This document shows positions 49,029 through 56,092 of a stretch of 64,000 bases of DNA, piece by piece. The number at the start of each line of letters is the position of its first letter. Position 1 is the stretch's first letter. The position numbers were made by a program, and so were the translations under genes. The stretch is from NCBI GenBank assembly GCA_048499805.1, contig JASNZF010000001.1:496001-560000 (forward strand). The letters are read 5' to 3'. This DNA comes from JAWXBA01 sp048499805 (GTDB lineage: Bacteria > Gemmatimonadota > Gemmatimonadetes > Gemmatimonadales > GWC2-71-9). The notes beneath the pieces were generated by a model. The model worked only from the letters and a program-made list of their open reading frames with translations, ran no database searches and was not told the DNA's origin.

Positions 49029-49715
49029 CTATGGTTTCGGCTCGCGTCCGGCCACAAGGTCGCCAATGACTTCGTTCAACCGGGCGGGAGATGGTGGGGC
49101 TGGGAAACGCCAGCCATTCACCAGAATTGTTGGTGTGCCAAAGAACCGCATCCGTTCGGCGGTTGCAACGCCAGAGTCGATTCGAGCGGCTATCGACGTC
49201 GGAATCTCAACACAAGACTGAAATCCAACAGCGTCGGGCACCCCGGCGTCTCGCGCATAGGCGGCCCATGTCTTGAGCCCGAGTGAGTCCTGTCGGCCAA
49301 ACACGGCATCGAGGAATTCCACGAATCGACCTTGCCTCCCCGCACACTCGGCGGCTTCGGCGGCCGGGCGAGCGAAGCGGTGGTTCGAGAGGGGCCAGTG
49401 AACGAAGCGAATGTCGAGTTGGGCTCCGAACGCCTCGCGGGCTGCCTTCAGGCTGTTCAGGTGAAACCCGCGACAGGCAGGGCACTCGAGGTCCACGAAC
49501 TCGATGAGAACGACAGGTGCGGCGGGCGGGGCCTCCGGGATGCTGTGAGCCAGGAGACTTCGCCACTCCCGATCAAACTCGAGGGGCCCACCAGGGCCGC
49601 CGAGCACTACGGGACGGTTGGCCGGGAAGAATTCGCGACGCACCATCGCAGCTGCAATAAGGACAGCTGCGATGGTGAGAGTAGTGGATAGAAATCGTTC
49701 TAGTCTGGTCGTCAT
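49029..49715 (-). CDS. DsbA-like periplasmic thiol:disulfide oxidoreductase
   Basis: A 228-residue thioredoxin-fold protein with an N-terminal membrane anchor/signal segment (about 8-26). The active site is ECPACRGF (CPAC), and FFGTPTILVNGWRF gives the cis-Pro loop typical of DsbA/DsbG-like proteins. It most likely oxidises or isomerises disulfides outside the cytoplasm. Its neighbour upstream encodes a secreted peptide with ten cysteines, an obvious substrate candidate. Confidence 0.88.
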   Translation of the reverse strand: MTTRLERFLSTTLTIAAVLIAAAMVRREFFPANRPVVLGGPGGPLEFDREWRSLLAHSIPEAPPAAPVVLIEFVDLECPACRGFHLNSLKAAREAFGAQLDIRFVHWPLSNHRFARPAAEAAECAGRQGRFVEFLDAVFGRQDSLGLKTWAAYARDAGVPDAVGFQSCVEIPTSIAARIDSGVATAERMRFFGTPTILVNGWRFPAPPSPARLNEVIGDLVAGREPKP

Positions 49716-49791
49716 TCGGACCCCGGTGCGCTATGCGGTGACCGCCCCTCAGCCATGCGCCGCGGTCGTGACATGCGACGGTTTGGTATGG

Positions 49792-50076
49792 CTAGATCTC
49801 ATCATCCCCGCAGCTCAGGTAGTAGTACCCCGTCGGGCATCCTTGATCGGTTCCACACGGTACGCCGCCACAGTTCGTGTCATTGCAGAGAAACGGTCCT
49901 GCACACTCGGGGCGAACGCCAGCACACCACGATTCTACATCTCCTGGGCAGCTCCCCACACACCCGATTCCGCATGGTAGGAAGGCGTCGGCACCCTCAA
50001 CGTCTGGTGCTGTTCCGAGCGAGAGCAGTCCGAGGCTACAAACGAGAAGAGCTCTTGCGGTAAGGCTGACTCGCAT
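49792..50076 (-). CDS. Exported cysteine-rich peptide (10 Cys)
   Basis: A 94-residue precursor with a strong Shine-Dalgarno (AGGAGG, 4 bp before the ATG) and a clear signal peptide (cleavage probably near VEG-AD). The mature part of about 65 residues holds ten cysteines, an even number, spread as CGIGC, SC, WC, EC, LC, NC, PC, GC and SC, with many Gly and an acidic end (CGDDEI). This suggests a disulfide-locked extracellular peptide. It is first in a probable operon with the DsbA-like and propeller genes. I recognise no named family. Confidence 0.75.
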   Translation of the reverse strand: MRVSLTARALLVCSLGLLSLGTAPDVEGADAFLPCGIGCVGSCPGDVESWCAGVRPECAGPFLCNDTNCGGVPCGTDQGCPTGYYYLSCGDDEI

Positions 50077-50148
50077 CTTTCCTCCTAGCTAAGCGTTTCG
50101 ATTGGACTACCCTTGAGCCAAGGCGGAGTACCAGTACTCGACAACTTA

Positions 50149-50160
50149 GGGGGGGGGGGG
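50149..50160 (+). repeat. G12 homopolymer in a divergent promoter region
   Basis: Twelve consecutive G lie between the peptide operon (minus, start 50076) and the plug-like gene (plus, start 50301). A tract this long can change length by slippage and so alter promoter spacing. The rest of 50077-50300 shows no further feature. Confidence 0.8.
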
Positions 50161-50300
50161 TAGCTTAGTCAAGGGCCCCTCGCAAGCCTAGGAACGGGGA
50201 GCCTTTTCACGAGCCTGAGTGGGTCCGCGCGTCGCTCTCAAAGGCCGGCTGGATGGAGGGCTGTATGGCAATCGAGTGTTCTGGTGTGACACGTCTCAAC

Positions 50301-51023
50301 ATGAGCAGCGCCATGCCCTTCCTCGCGCTGCTGCTGGCAGTGCCACTCCATGCCCAGGCGGTGCTGACCGGTATCGTCCGCAACGATTCTACCGGAGCTC
50401 CGCTCGCCGGAGTCGAAGTGCTGATTAACGGGACCCCATACCGCACCGAAACGAACGCCGAGGGGCGGTACTTCCTTCCTGGCCTTCCGTCTGGAGCCCG
50501 CCAAGCGATCTACCGCCTAGTGGGTCACCTTCCCGTCCGTACGGATGTCCTCCTACGAGCCGGTGACACCACCCGCGCCAATGTGATGATGATTCAGAGT
50601 GCGGTGGTGTTGAATCCCGTCATTGTTACGGGGAATCCGGAGCGCGGCCGTGGGGTTGGCGTCGGCGTGGAGGCCTTTGAGGAGCGTCGAAGGCTCGGGT
50701 TGGGGATTTTCTTCGACTCAACGGACCTGCGACGCAATGATCACCGTTCGCTGGGCGACATGGCGCGGAATCAAGTCGGGCTTTATGTCCCACCAACGAC
50801 CTATGGTGGAGGGATCATCTACAATTACCGGATGAATCCTCCATGCCCCATGTTCACCTATCTGGATGGCATCCCGAGAGGGGTGGTCGATACACGCGAG
50901 ATTCCAATCCACACCCTTGCCGCGGCCGAGATATACAAGAGCTCCGCAGGAGTGCCCACGGAGTACGGAGGGGCCAACGCGGCATGCGGGGTCATTCTCC
51001 TCTGGTCTCGAAGGGGGCCGTAG
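50301..51023 (+). CDS. Secreted carboxypeptidase-regulatory-like + TonB-plug-like protein
   Basis: A 240-residue protein with a signal peptide ending LHAQ (ATG 50301; an in-frame ATG at 50253 is less likely). Residues about 22-95 form a carboxypeptidase-regulatory-like domain (GIVRNDSTGAPLAGVEVLING ... TNAEGRYFLPGLPSG). The rest looks like a TonB-receptor plug (RNQVGLYVPP, YLDGIPRGVVDTREIPIHTLAAAEIYKSSAGVPTEYGG, split by spacing). No barrel follows, so it is a stand-alone plug or a truncated receptor. It is transcribed away from the peptide operon. Confidence 0.75.
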   Translation: MSSAMPFLALLLAVPLHAQAVLTGIVRNDSTGAPLAGVEVLINGTPYRTETNAEGRYFLPGLPSGARQAIYRLVGHLPVRTDVLLRAGDTTRANVMMIQSAVVLNPVIVTGNPERGRGVGVGVEAFEERRRLGLGIFFDSTDLRRNDHRSLGDMARNQVGLYVPPTTYGGGIIYNYRMNPPCPMFTYLDGIPRGVVDTREIPIHTLAAAEIYKSSAGVPTEYGGANAACGVILLWSRRGP

Positions 51024-51116
51024 GTCTCCTCCAACGAGTCGCCCACATGAACGCGCACTCCCTTCACCAAGGGCTCCCGCTTCCACGGCTGCCAGGAGCG
51101 CGGCGCCACTCGGAAG

Positions 51117-51287
51117 TGCAGTTCACATCAAGAACGATGGGAGCCAGCCACTGAACGGATCCTGCCAGCAGCACCAATCAATCCGTGTCCTCCGTGCAAT
51201 CCGTGGCAGTTCCTCCAAGCCGACTCAGCTGTTCAGCCGTGCCGCCTCGCGCCAGCCGATGTCCCTTCGGTACTGCTTCCCGGCGAA
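51117..51287. repeat. Direct repeat, right copy (half element B4 plus purD end)
   Basis: The counterpart of 47633-47803. It contains only the right-hand half of a B element, with the inverted end at 51179-51206 and no left partner, followed by the true purD 3' end. The 51024-51224 gap has no other feature. Confidence 0.85.
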
Positions 51288-52499
51288 ATGAATCTGCTCC
51301 GCCGCTTCCCGACTCAACCGCTGGGCCTCTGTAAAGCTCTCCGCCACCGCCGTCACCGTCAGCACGCGACCGCCGTTGACGCGAAGCGTGCCATCCGCAT
51401 CCCTGCGAGTCCCTGCGTGATAGACTGTCACCCTCGCATCCAACGTCTCCGGCAGGGTGATCTCGGCCCCCTTCTCTGGTGAGTCGGGATACCCTCGTGC
51501 CGCCAATACCGTGGTCACGGCCGCGCTCCGGCCAACGGACGGCGCAGTGAGTGCGGCACCATCGGCTGCCGCGGAACACGCCCCCGTGAATCCCCCCTCC
51601 AGCAATGGCAGCACCACCTGGGTTTCCGGATCACCCAGCCGGCAGTTGAACTCCACCACGCTCAGGGCACCATCCGGCGCGATCATCAGCCCGGCGTAGA
51701 GGATCCCCTTGAATGGGGCACCCCGTCGGGCCAACTCTACAAGCGTCGGAAGCAGCACTTCCCGTCGGGCCCGATCGAGCAGCTCCTCGGTTGCCAGCGC
51801 AACCGGTGAGTATGCCCCCATCCCACCGGTGTTGGGTCCCTGGTCGCCCTCGAAGATCCGCTTGTGGTCCTGCGCCGAGGGCAGCAGCACCAGGTCGGTG
51901 CCATTGCAGATGGCAAAGACCGAGAGCTCCTCGCCGACCAGGAACGACTCCACCAGCACCTCGTGCCCCGCCTCGCCGAGTGAGCCGCTGAACATTGCCC
52001 TCACAGCGTCGGCGGCCTCGGCGCGGGTGGCGCAGACCACCGCGCCCTTGCCCGCCGCGAGCCCCGATGCCTTGACTACCAGTGGCTCAGCGTGCACGGA
52101 CACCCACTCCAGGGCCGGGGCCTCGGTGGTGAAGGTGCGGCTGGAGGCGGTGGGCACCCCAGCGGACGCCATGACGTCCTTGGCGAAGGCCTTGGACGCC
52201 TCGATCTGGGCGGCGGCGGCGGTAGGGCCAAAGACCCGGTGGCCATCCGCGATGAGCCGGTCCGCCAGACCCAGCGCCAGCGGCTGCTCGGGGCCGACGA
52301 TGGTCAGGTCGATGGCATGATGGCGCACCGCCGCCGCGATCTGGTCGATCGCGTCGGCGGGAATGCGCAGGTTGGTGGCGAGTGGTTCGGTCCCGGGATT
52401 GCCCGGTGCGCAGTAGATGGCCGCATCGGGGTTTTCGCGGCGGAGGGCGGCACAGATGGCGTGCTCGCGGCCTCCGCCGCCGACGACCAGCAGCCTCAC
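51225..52499 (-). CDS. purD: Phosphoribosylamine-glycine ligase
   Basis: A 424-residue ATP-grasp enzyme of normal length. It begins MRLLVVGGGGREHAI and has the ATP-grasp loop LVVKASGLAAGKGAVV (as usual for PurD), GDQGPNTGGMGAYSP and the metal-binding EFNCRLGDPETQ. It makes GAR in purine synthesis. The last 20 or so codons lie in the direct repeat flanking the insert, so its 3' end may be an acquired version. It overlaps the M48 peptidase gene by 4 bp. Confidence 0.95.
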   Translation of the reverse strand: MRLLVVGGGGREHAICAALRRENPDAAIYCAPGNPGTEPLATNLRIPADAIDQIAAAVRHHAIDLTIVGPEQPLALGLADRLIADGHRVFGPTAAAAQIEASKAFAKDVMASAGVPTASSRTFTTEAPALEWVSVHAEPLVVKASGLAAGKGAVVCATRAEAADAVRAMFSGSLGEAGHEVLVESFLVGEELSVFAICNGTDLVLLPSAQDHKRIFEGDQGPNTGGMGAYSPVALATEELLDRARREVLLPTLVELARRGAPFKGILYAGLMIAPDGALSVVEFNCRLGDPETQVVLPLLEGGFTGACSAAADGAALTAPSVGRSAAVTTVLAARGYPDSPEKGAEITLPETLDARVTVYHAGTRRDADGTLRVNGGRVLTVTAVAESFTEAQRLSREAAEQIHFAGKQYRRDIGWREAARLNS

Positions 52500-53512
52500 T
52501 TGCTCTGGGCGTCCCGGAACGCGTCGCGCGCCCGTTCTGCCGCCTGTCGGGCGGCGTTCTTGACGGAGCTGGCCGCGTCACGGAACTCGCTGGCGTAGTG
52601 ATCCTTGGCCGCCGAGAACTCCTCACCCAGCGGGCGCGACTTCGCCTCGGCACCGCGATGGGTGTACTCGCCGCGGAGAATCCGATCGTACTCACCGGCG
52701 GCAATCCACTTCTGGAGCTCGGCGGCGCGGACGGTGTGCATCGGATGGGTCAGCGCCAGCGTGTTGAGGATCTTGTAGACGATGTCGAACCCCTCGTTGC
52801 TCCCGGCGTACTCGGCGGCCTGGGTCATGAACGGGTCGAGCGACATGTGACCTGCCTCCAGGGAGCCGGGATACGCCCCGGCCATCTTCATGAACAACTG
52901 CTGGCTGCCGAGGACGTCTTGGCTGCCCAGGAGGCCAGCGCGATCGGAGGAGAGCTCGCTCTTCCGCGACCACTCGAGGATGGCAAGCTTGATGGGGAGC
53001 AGCGCAATCCCGGCCAGGAACGGCAGGGTGCCCAGGCTGACATTCAGCAGGATTTCGGCGATGGTGCGGTAGAGCGAATGCCCGCTGACGACGTGCCCCA
53101 TTTCGTGGGCGATCAGTACCCGCAGTTCGTGGTCGTCGAGCAGCTCGACGGCGGCCGAGTGGAGCACGATGAAGGGGTCATCCACCCCGTAGGCGCCGGC
53201 GTTGAAGACCGGGGTCTGGGAGACGTACAGCTCGGGCACCTTGGGCCAATCGAAGGTGCTGCACACTTCGACGTGGATCTGGTGGCAGCGGGCGTACTGT
53301 TGCGGCCCGCACCGGACGGCGTTGCCCTGGAAGAGGAGCCGGATGCCACGCTCGCCCCCCAGGAAGGCGATGACTTTCCGGACCACGGTATCGAACCCGG
53401 GAACGGCCCTGAGCGCCTGCAGGGCAGCCCGGTCGGCCGGGTGCTCCCAGGACACCGCGTCGATCTGCGGGAAGGCCGTGCGGGGGCGGGGGGCGGGAAC
53501 GCTGGTCGTCAT
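52496..53512 (-). CDS. M48-family metallopeptidase with helical C-terminal tail
   Basis: A 338-residue protein with the zinc motif HEMGHVVSGH and a downstream Glu in SRKSELSSDRAGL. A hydrophobic segment between them (about 165-190) suggests membrane association, although there is no N-terminal signal. The last 60 residues are charged and helical (EFRDAASSVKNAARQAAERARDAF). I do not know its substrate. It is upstream of and coupled to purD, probably without functional link. An inverted heptamer pair lies at its 5' side. Confidence 0.85.
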   Translation of the reverse strand: MTTSVPAPRPRTAFPQIDAVSWEHPADRAALQALRAVPGFDTVVRKVIAFLGGERGIRLLFQGNAVRCGPQQYARCHQIHVEVCSTFDWPKVPELYVSQTPVFNAGAYGVDDPFIVLHSAAVELLDDHELRVLIAHEMGHVVSGHSLYRTIAEILLNVSLGTLPFLAGIALLPIKLAILEWSRKSELSSDRAGLLGSQDVLGSQQLFMKMAGAYPGSLEAGHMSLDPFMTQAAEYAGSNEGFDIVYKILNTLALTHPMHTVRAAELQKWIAAGEYDRILRGEYTHRGAEAKSRPLGEEFSAAKDHYASEFRDAASSVKNAARQAAERARDAFRDAQSK

Positions 53513-53591
53513 ACAGGGCTCATGGGCTGGGGATGTGTCCTGTACGGTAATGGGGAGGGGGTTGTTTCAGGAAGAAACGGGGCAGGGAGCC

Positions 53592-53690
53592 AGGGGCTAG
53601 GGGCTAGGGGCTAGGGAGTCCCATCGAGGGAGATAGCTCTTCGACACCAACTATCCCCCAGTCCCTAGTCCCTAGTCCCAATTCCCTAAC
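53592..53690. repeat. Inverted pair of heptamer arrays (locus A5)
   Basis: Left arm (53592-53619): AGGGGCT three times and AGGGAGT. Right arm (53656-53690): CCCCAGT, CCCTAGT, CCCTAGT, CCCAATT, CCCTAAC. They face each other over about 36 bp, between the M48 gene start and the end of the PLP-enzyme gene. The CCCTAGT-type units resemble the short tandem heptamers described in cyanobacteria. Confidence 0.8.
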
Positions 53691-53703
53691 CACCAGTCCC
53701 TCC

Positions 53704-54873
53704 TCACCCCCCCAACGCCTGCTCGATATCCCCGATCAGGTCGTCCGCCTCTTCCACGCCGCAGCTCAGCCGGATCAGCGAATCGGTGAGCCCCATCGCC
53801 TGGCGCATCGGGAGGGGGACCGAGGCGTGGGTCATCGAGGCGGGGTGCCCGACCAGGCTCTCGACCCCGCCCAGCGACTCGGCGAGGGCAAAGATCTGGA
53901 AGCGCTCGATCACCTTCTTGGCGCGGGCAACGTCGCCGACATCGAAGGAAAGCATCCCACCGAAGCCGCTCATCTGCCTGGCGGCCAGGGCATGCTGCGG
54001 GTGGGAGGGAAGCCCGGGGTAGTAGAGCTTCGGTACGTCGGACCGGGTGGTGAGCCACTCCGCCACCTTGCGGCCGTTGGCATCGTGCTGGCGCATGCGC
54101 AGGGGCAGGGTCTTGGTGCCGCGGAGCGCGAGGAAGCAGTCCATCGGGCCCGGGACGCCGCCGGCCGCGTTCTGGAGGAAGCCCAGGCGCTCGGCCAGGT
54201 CGTCGCGGCTGGTGACCAGCATCCCGCCGACCATGTCGCTGTGGCCGTTGAGGAACTTGGTGGTGCTGTGGAGGACGATGTCGGCGCCGAACTCGAGCGG
54301 GCGCTGGAAGACCGGGGTGGCGAAGGTGTTGTCCACCACCATGAGGAGCCCGCGGGCGGCGGCGATGTCGCCGACGGCCGAGAGGTCCACCAGGAACATC
54401 ATCGGGTTGGTCGGGGTCTCGCAGTAGAGCATCCGGGTCTTCGGCGTGATGGCCGCGGCGACGTTGGCAGCGTCCCGCATGTCGACATAGGTGAAGTCGA
54501 GGCCGAGGGGCCGGTAGACCCGCTCCATGAGCCGGTGGCTGCCCCCGTACATGTTGTCGCCGCAGACGACGTGGTCGCCCTGCTTGAGGAGCTTGAGCAC
54601 GGTGTCGAGGGCGGCGAGGCCCGACCCGAAGGCGAAGCCGAACTGGGCGCCTTCGAGCGCGGCGACGTTGCGCTCGAGGGCCTCCCGGGTGGGATTGGCG
54701 GTCCGGGCGTACTCGTACCCGTGGTGCGGCGCATTGAGGCCGTCCTGCCGATAGGTGCTGGTCTGGTAAATCGGCGGCATGATCGCGCCCGAAAGCGGGT
54801 CCGCCACCTGGCCGGCATGGACGGCGCGGGTGGCCAGCGCGTGATCGAGGTCGGTCGGCAGGATGCGGGTCAT
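53704..54873 (-). CDS. Cys/Met-metabolism PLP enzyme (cystathionine gamma-synthase/lyase family)
   Basis: A 389-residue fold-type I PLP enzyme. It has the tyrosine/arginine pair region YEYARTANPTREALE, the cofactor-binding GSGLAALDTVL, the Asp in VVDNTFATPV, the PLP lysine in HSTTKFLNGHSD and the C-terminal LSCGVEEADDLIGD. It handles cystathionine or a homoserine ester; synthase and lyase cannot be told apart by eye. The ATG at 54873 is chosen; one at 54882 is possible. It is divergent from the HD-GYP gene. Confidence 0.9.
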   Translation of the reverse strand: MTRILPTDLDHALATRAVHAGQVADPLSGAIMPPIYQTSTYRQDGLNAPHHGYEYARTANPTREALERNVAALEGAQFGFAFGSGLAALDTVLKLLKQGDHVVCGDNMYGGSHRLMERVYRPLGLDFTYVDMRDAANVAAAITPKTRMLYCETPTNPMMFLVDLSAVGDIAAARGLLMVVDNTFATPVFQRPLEFGADIVLHSTTKFLNGHSDMVGGMLVTSRDDLAERLGFLQNAAGGVPGPMDCFLALRGTKTLPLRMRQHDANGRKVAEWLTTRSDVPKLYYPGLPSHPQHALAARQMSGFGGMLSFDVGDVARAKKVIERFQIFALAESLGGVESLVGHPASMTHASVPLPMRQAMGLTDSLIRLSCGVEEADDLIGDIEQALGG

Positions 54874-54957
54874 CGGTCCCATCGGTGTCGGGTGGGGTGA
54901 GGGCCGAAGGTTAGGCGGGCGGCGGGGTCGCGGCAAGCGGGCCGGCGCTTCCGGGCG

Positions 54958-54986
54958 TTGAGGAATCGCCGGGCTCGACATACTTT
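54958..54986 (+). promoter_or_regulatory. Sigma-70-like promoter, predicted leaderless GTG start at 54994
   Basis: TTGAGG (54958-54963), a 17-bp spacer and TACTTT (54981-54986) end 7 bp before the GTG at 54994. No Shine-Dalgarno is present. This is what decides the start of the HD-GYP gene. Confidence 0.55.
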
Positions 54987-54993
54987 GAAACCC

Positions 54994-56049
54994 GTGGCCA
55001 TTCCCTCGCTCCGCTCCGCGCAGCCTCCCGGTACCGGCTCCGCGTGTCTGGTCGTCGACGACGATCCCATGGTCCGCCAGACTCTGGCCCGCATCCTCGG
55101 GGGACTGGGTCTGGTCTGTCGCGAGGCCGGCTCCGGGCGCCAGGCGCTGGACCTGCTCGAGGAGCACGGCGAGGCCGCCCTGATCGTCTCCGACATCCAG
55201 ATGCCCGAGATGGACGGCATCACCTTCCTGCGGGAGGTGCGCCGCCGGTACGCCGACACCGCGGTGATCATGCTCACGGGGGTCACCGATGTGACCAGCG
55301 CGGTCGAGAGCCTCCGGCAGGGGGCGGTGGACTACCTCTCCAAGCCGATCCTGGTCGATGAACTGCGGGCCCGGGCCCAGCAGGCGCTGGACCGGCGCGG
55401 CCTCATCATCGAGAACCGGTTCCTGCAGCAGAGCTACCAGGAGCGCCTGGAGGCCCAGGTGCGCGAGCTGGACCTGCGCGGCAAGGAGCAGTTCGTCGGC
55501 CAGATCCAGATGGCGGTGCGGATGCTGGAGAAGAAGGACGTGTACACCCGCGGCCACTCGAGCCGGGTGGCGGCCTACGCCGTCCGGACGGCCACCAAGA
55601 TGGGCTATACCGGCACCATGCTGGACGAGTTCCAGCTCGGCGGCGAGCTGCACGACATCGGCAAGATCGGCACCCGCGACGCCGTCCTGAACAAGCCCGG
55701 TCCCCTCACCGCCGAGGAGTTCGAGGAGATCAAGCAGCACACCGTCGCCGGCGAGGAGATCCTCGAGCCGATCCGGCGGGAGCACCCCATCGTCCTCCAG
55801 ATCGTGCGCTGGCACCATGAGCGGCTCGACGGCTCCGGGTTTCCCGACGGCCTGAGCGGCGACGCCATCCCGGAGGCCGCGCGGATCGTCTGCGTGGTGG
55901 ACGCCTTCGACGCCATGACCACCACCCGTGCCTACCGCGCGTCCCACACCCGGGAACACGCCATGCAGGAACTCGTTACCTGGGCCGGCCGCCAGTTCGA
56001 CCCGCGGGTCGTCGAGGCGTTCCGGGCCACCCATCCCGAACTGGGCTAG
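54994..56049 (+). CDS. Response regulator with HD-GYP output domain
   Basis: A 351-residue two-domain protein. The receiver (about 17-135) has the acidic pair VDDDPM, the phospho-acceptor Asp in IVSDIQMPEMDG, the Thr/Ser in MLTGV and the Lys in LSKPI. After a coiled-coil-like linker comes an HD-GYP domain (about 185-340). It has GHSSRVAAYA, the HD in LHDIGKIG, the GYP-like loop HHERLDGSGFPDGLSG and VVDAFDAMTT. It probably hydrolyses cyclic-di-GMP under control of an unlinked histidine kinase. The GTG start is supported by the promoter just upstream. Confidence 0.93.
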   Translation: MAIPSLRSAQPPGTGSACLVVDDDPMVRQTLARILGGLGLVCREAGSGRQALDLLEEHGEAALIVSDIQMPEMDGITFLREVRRRYADTAVIMLTGVTDVTSAVESLRQGAVDYLSKPILVDELRARAQQALDRRGLIIENRFLQQSYQERLEAQVRELDLRGKEQFVGQIQMAVRMLEKKDVYTRGHSSRVAAYAVRTATKMGYTGTMLDEFQLGGELHDIGKIGTRDAVLNKPGPLTAEEFEEIKQHTVAGEEILEPIRREHPIVLQIVRWHHERLDGSGFPDGLSGDAIPEAARIVCVVDAFDAMTTTRAYRASHTREHAMQELVTWAGRQFDPRVVEAFRATHPELG

Positions 56050-56057
56050 CCACCTGC

Positions 56058-56086
56058 CTGCCACCGGATCGCGGGTCCGTTAGCTT
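56058..56086 (+). promoter_or_regulatory. Possible promoter, predicted leaderless start of glmM
   Basis: CTGCCA (56058-56063), a 17-bp spacer and TAGCTT (56081-56086) end 6 bp before the ATG at 56093. There is no Shine-Dalgarno between. Confidence 0.4.
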
Positions 56087-56092
56087 TCCGCG

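Larger units (their letters stand above)
47782..51265. mobile_element. Lower-GC insert between duplicated purD 3' ends
   Basis: About 3.48 kb between two direct repeats that include the purD 3' terminus. It holds four genes (peptide, DsbA-like, propeller, plug-like protein) that are visibly less GC-rich than their surroundings. The intact purD has acquired the right-hand copy of its tail, while a detached copy remains on the left. This is how elements that integrate into gene 3' ends look. However, there is no integrase, so it may be non-autonomous or a product of recombination with a relative. Confidence 0.6.

Noticed and set aside
30759..51206. B-type repeats considered as insertion sequences
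   Set aside because: They are 220-273 bp long without any coding capacity or visible target-site duplications; they may be non-autonomous, but IS identity is not supported.
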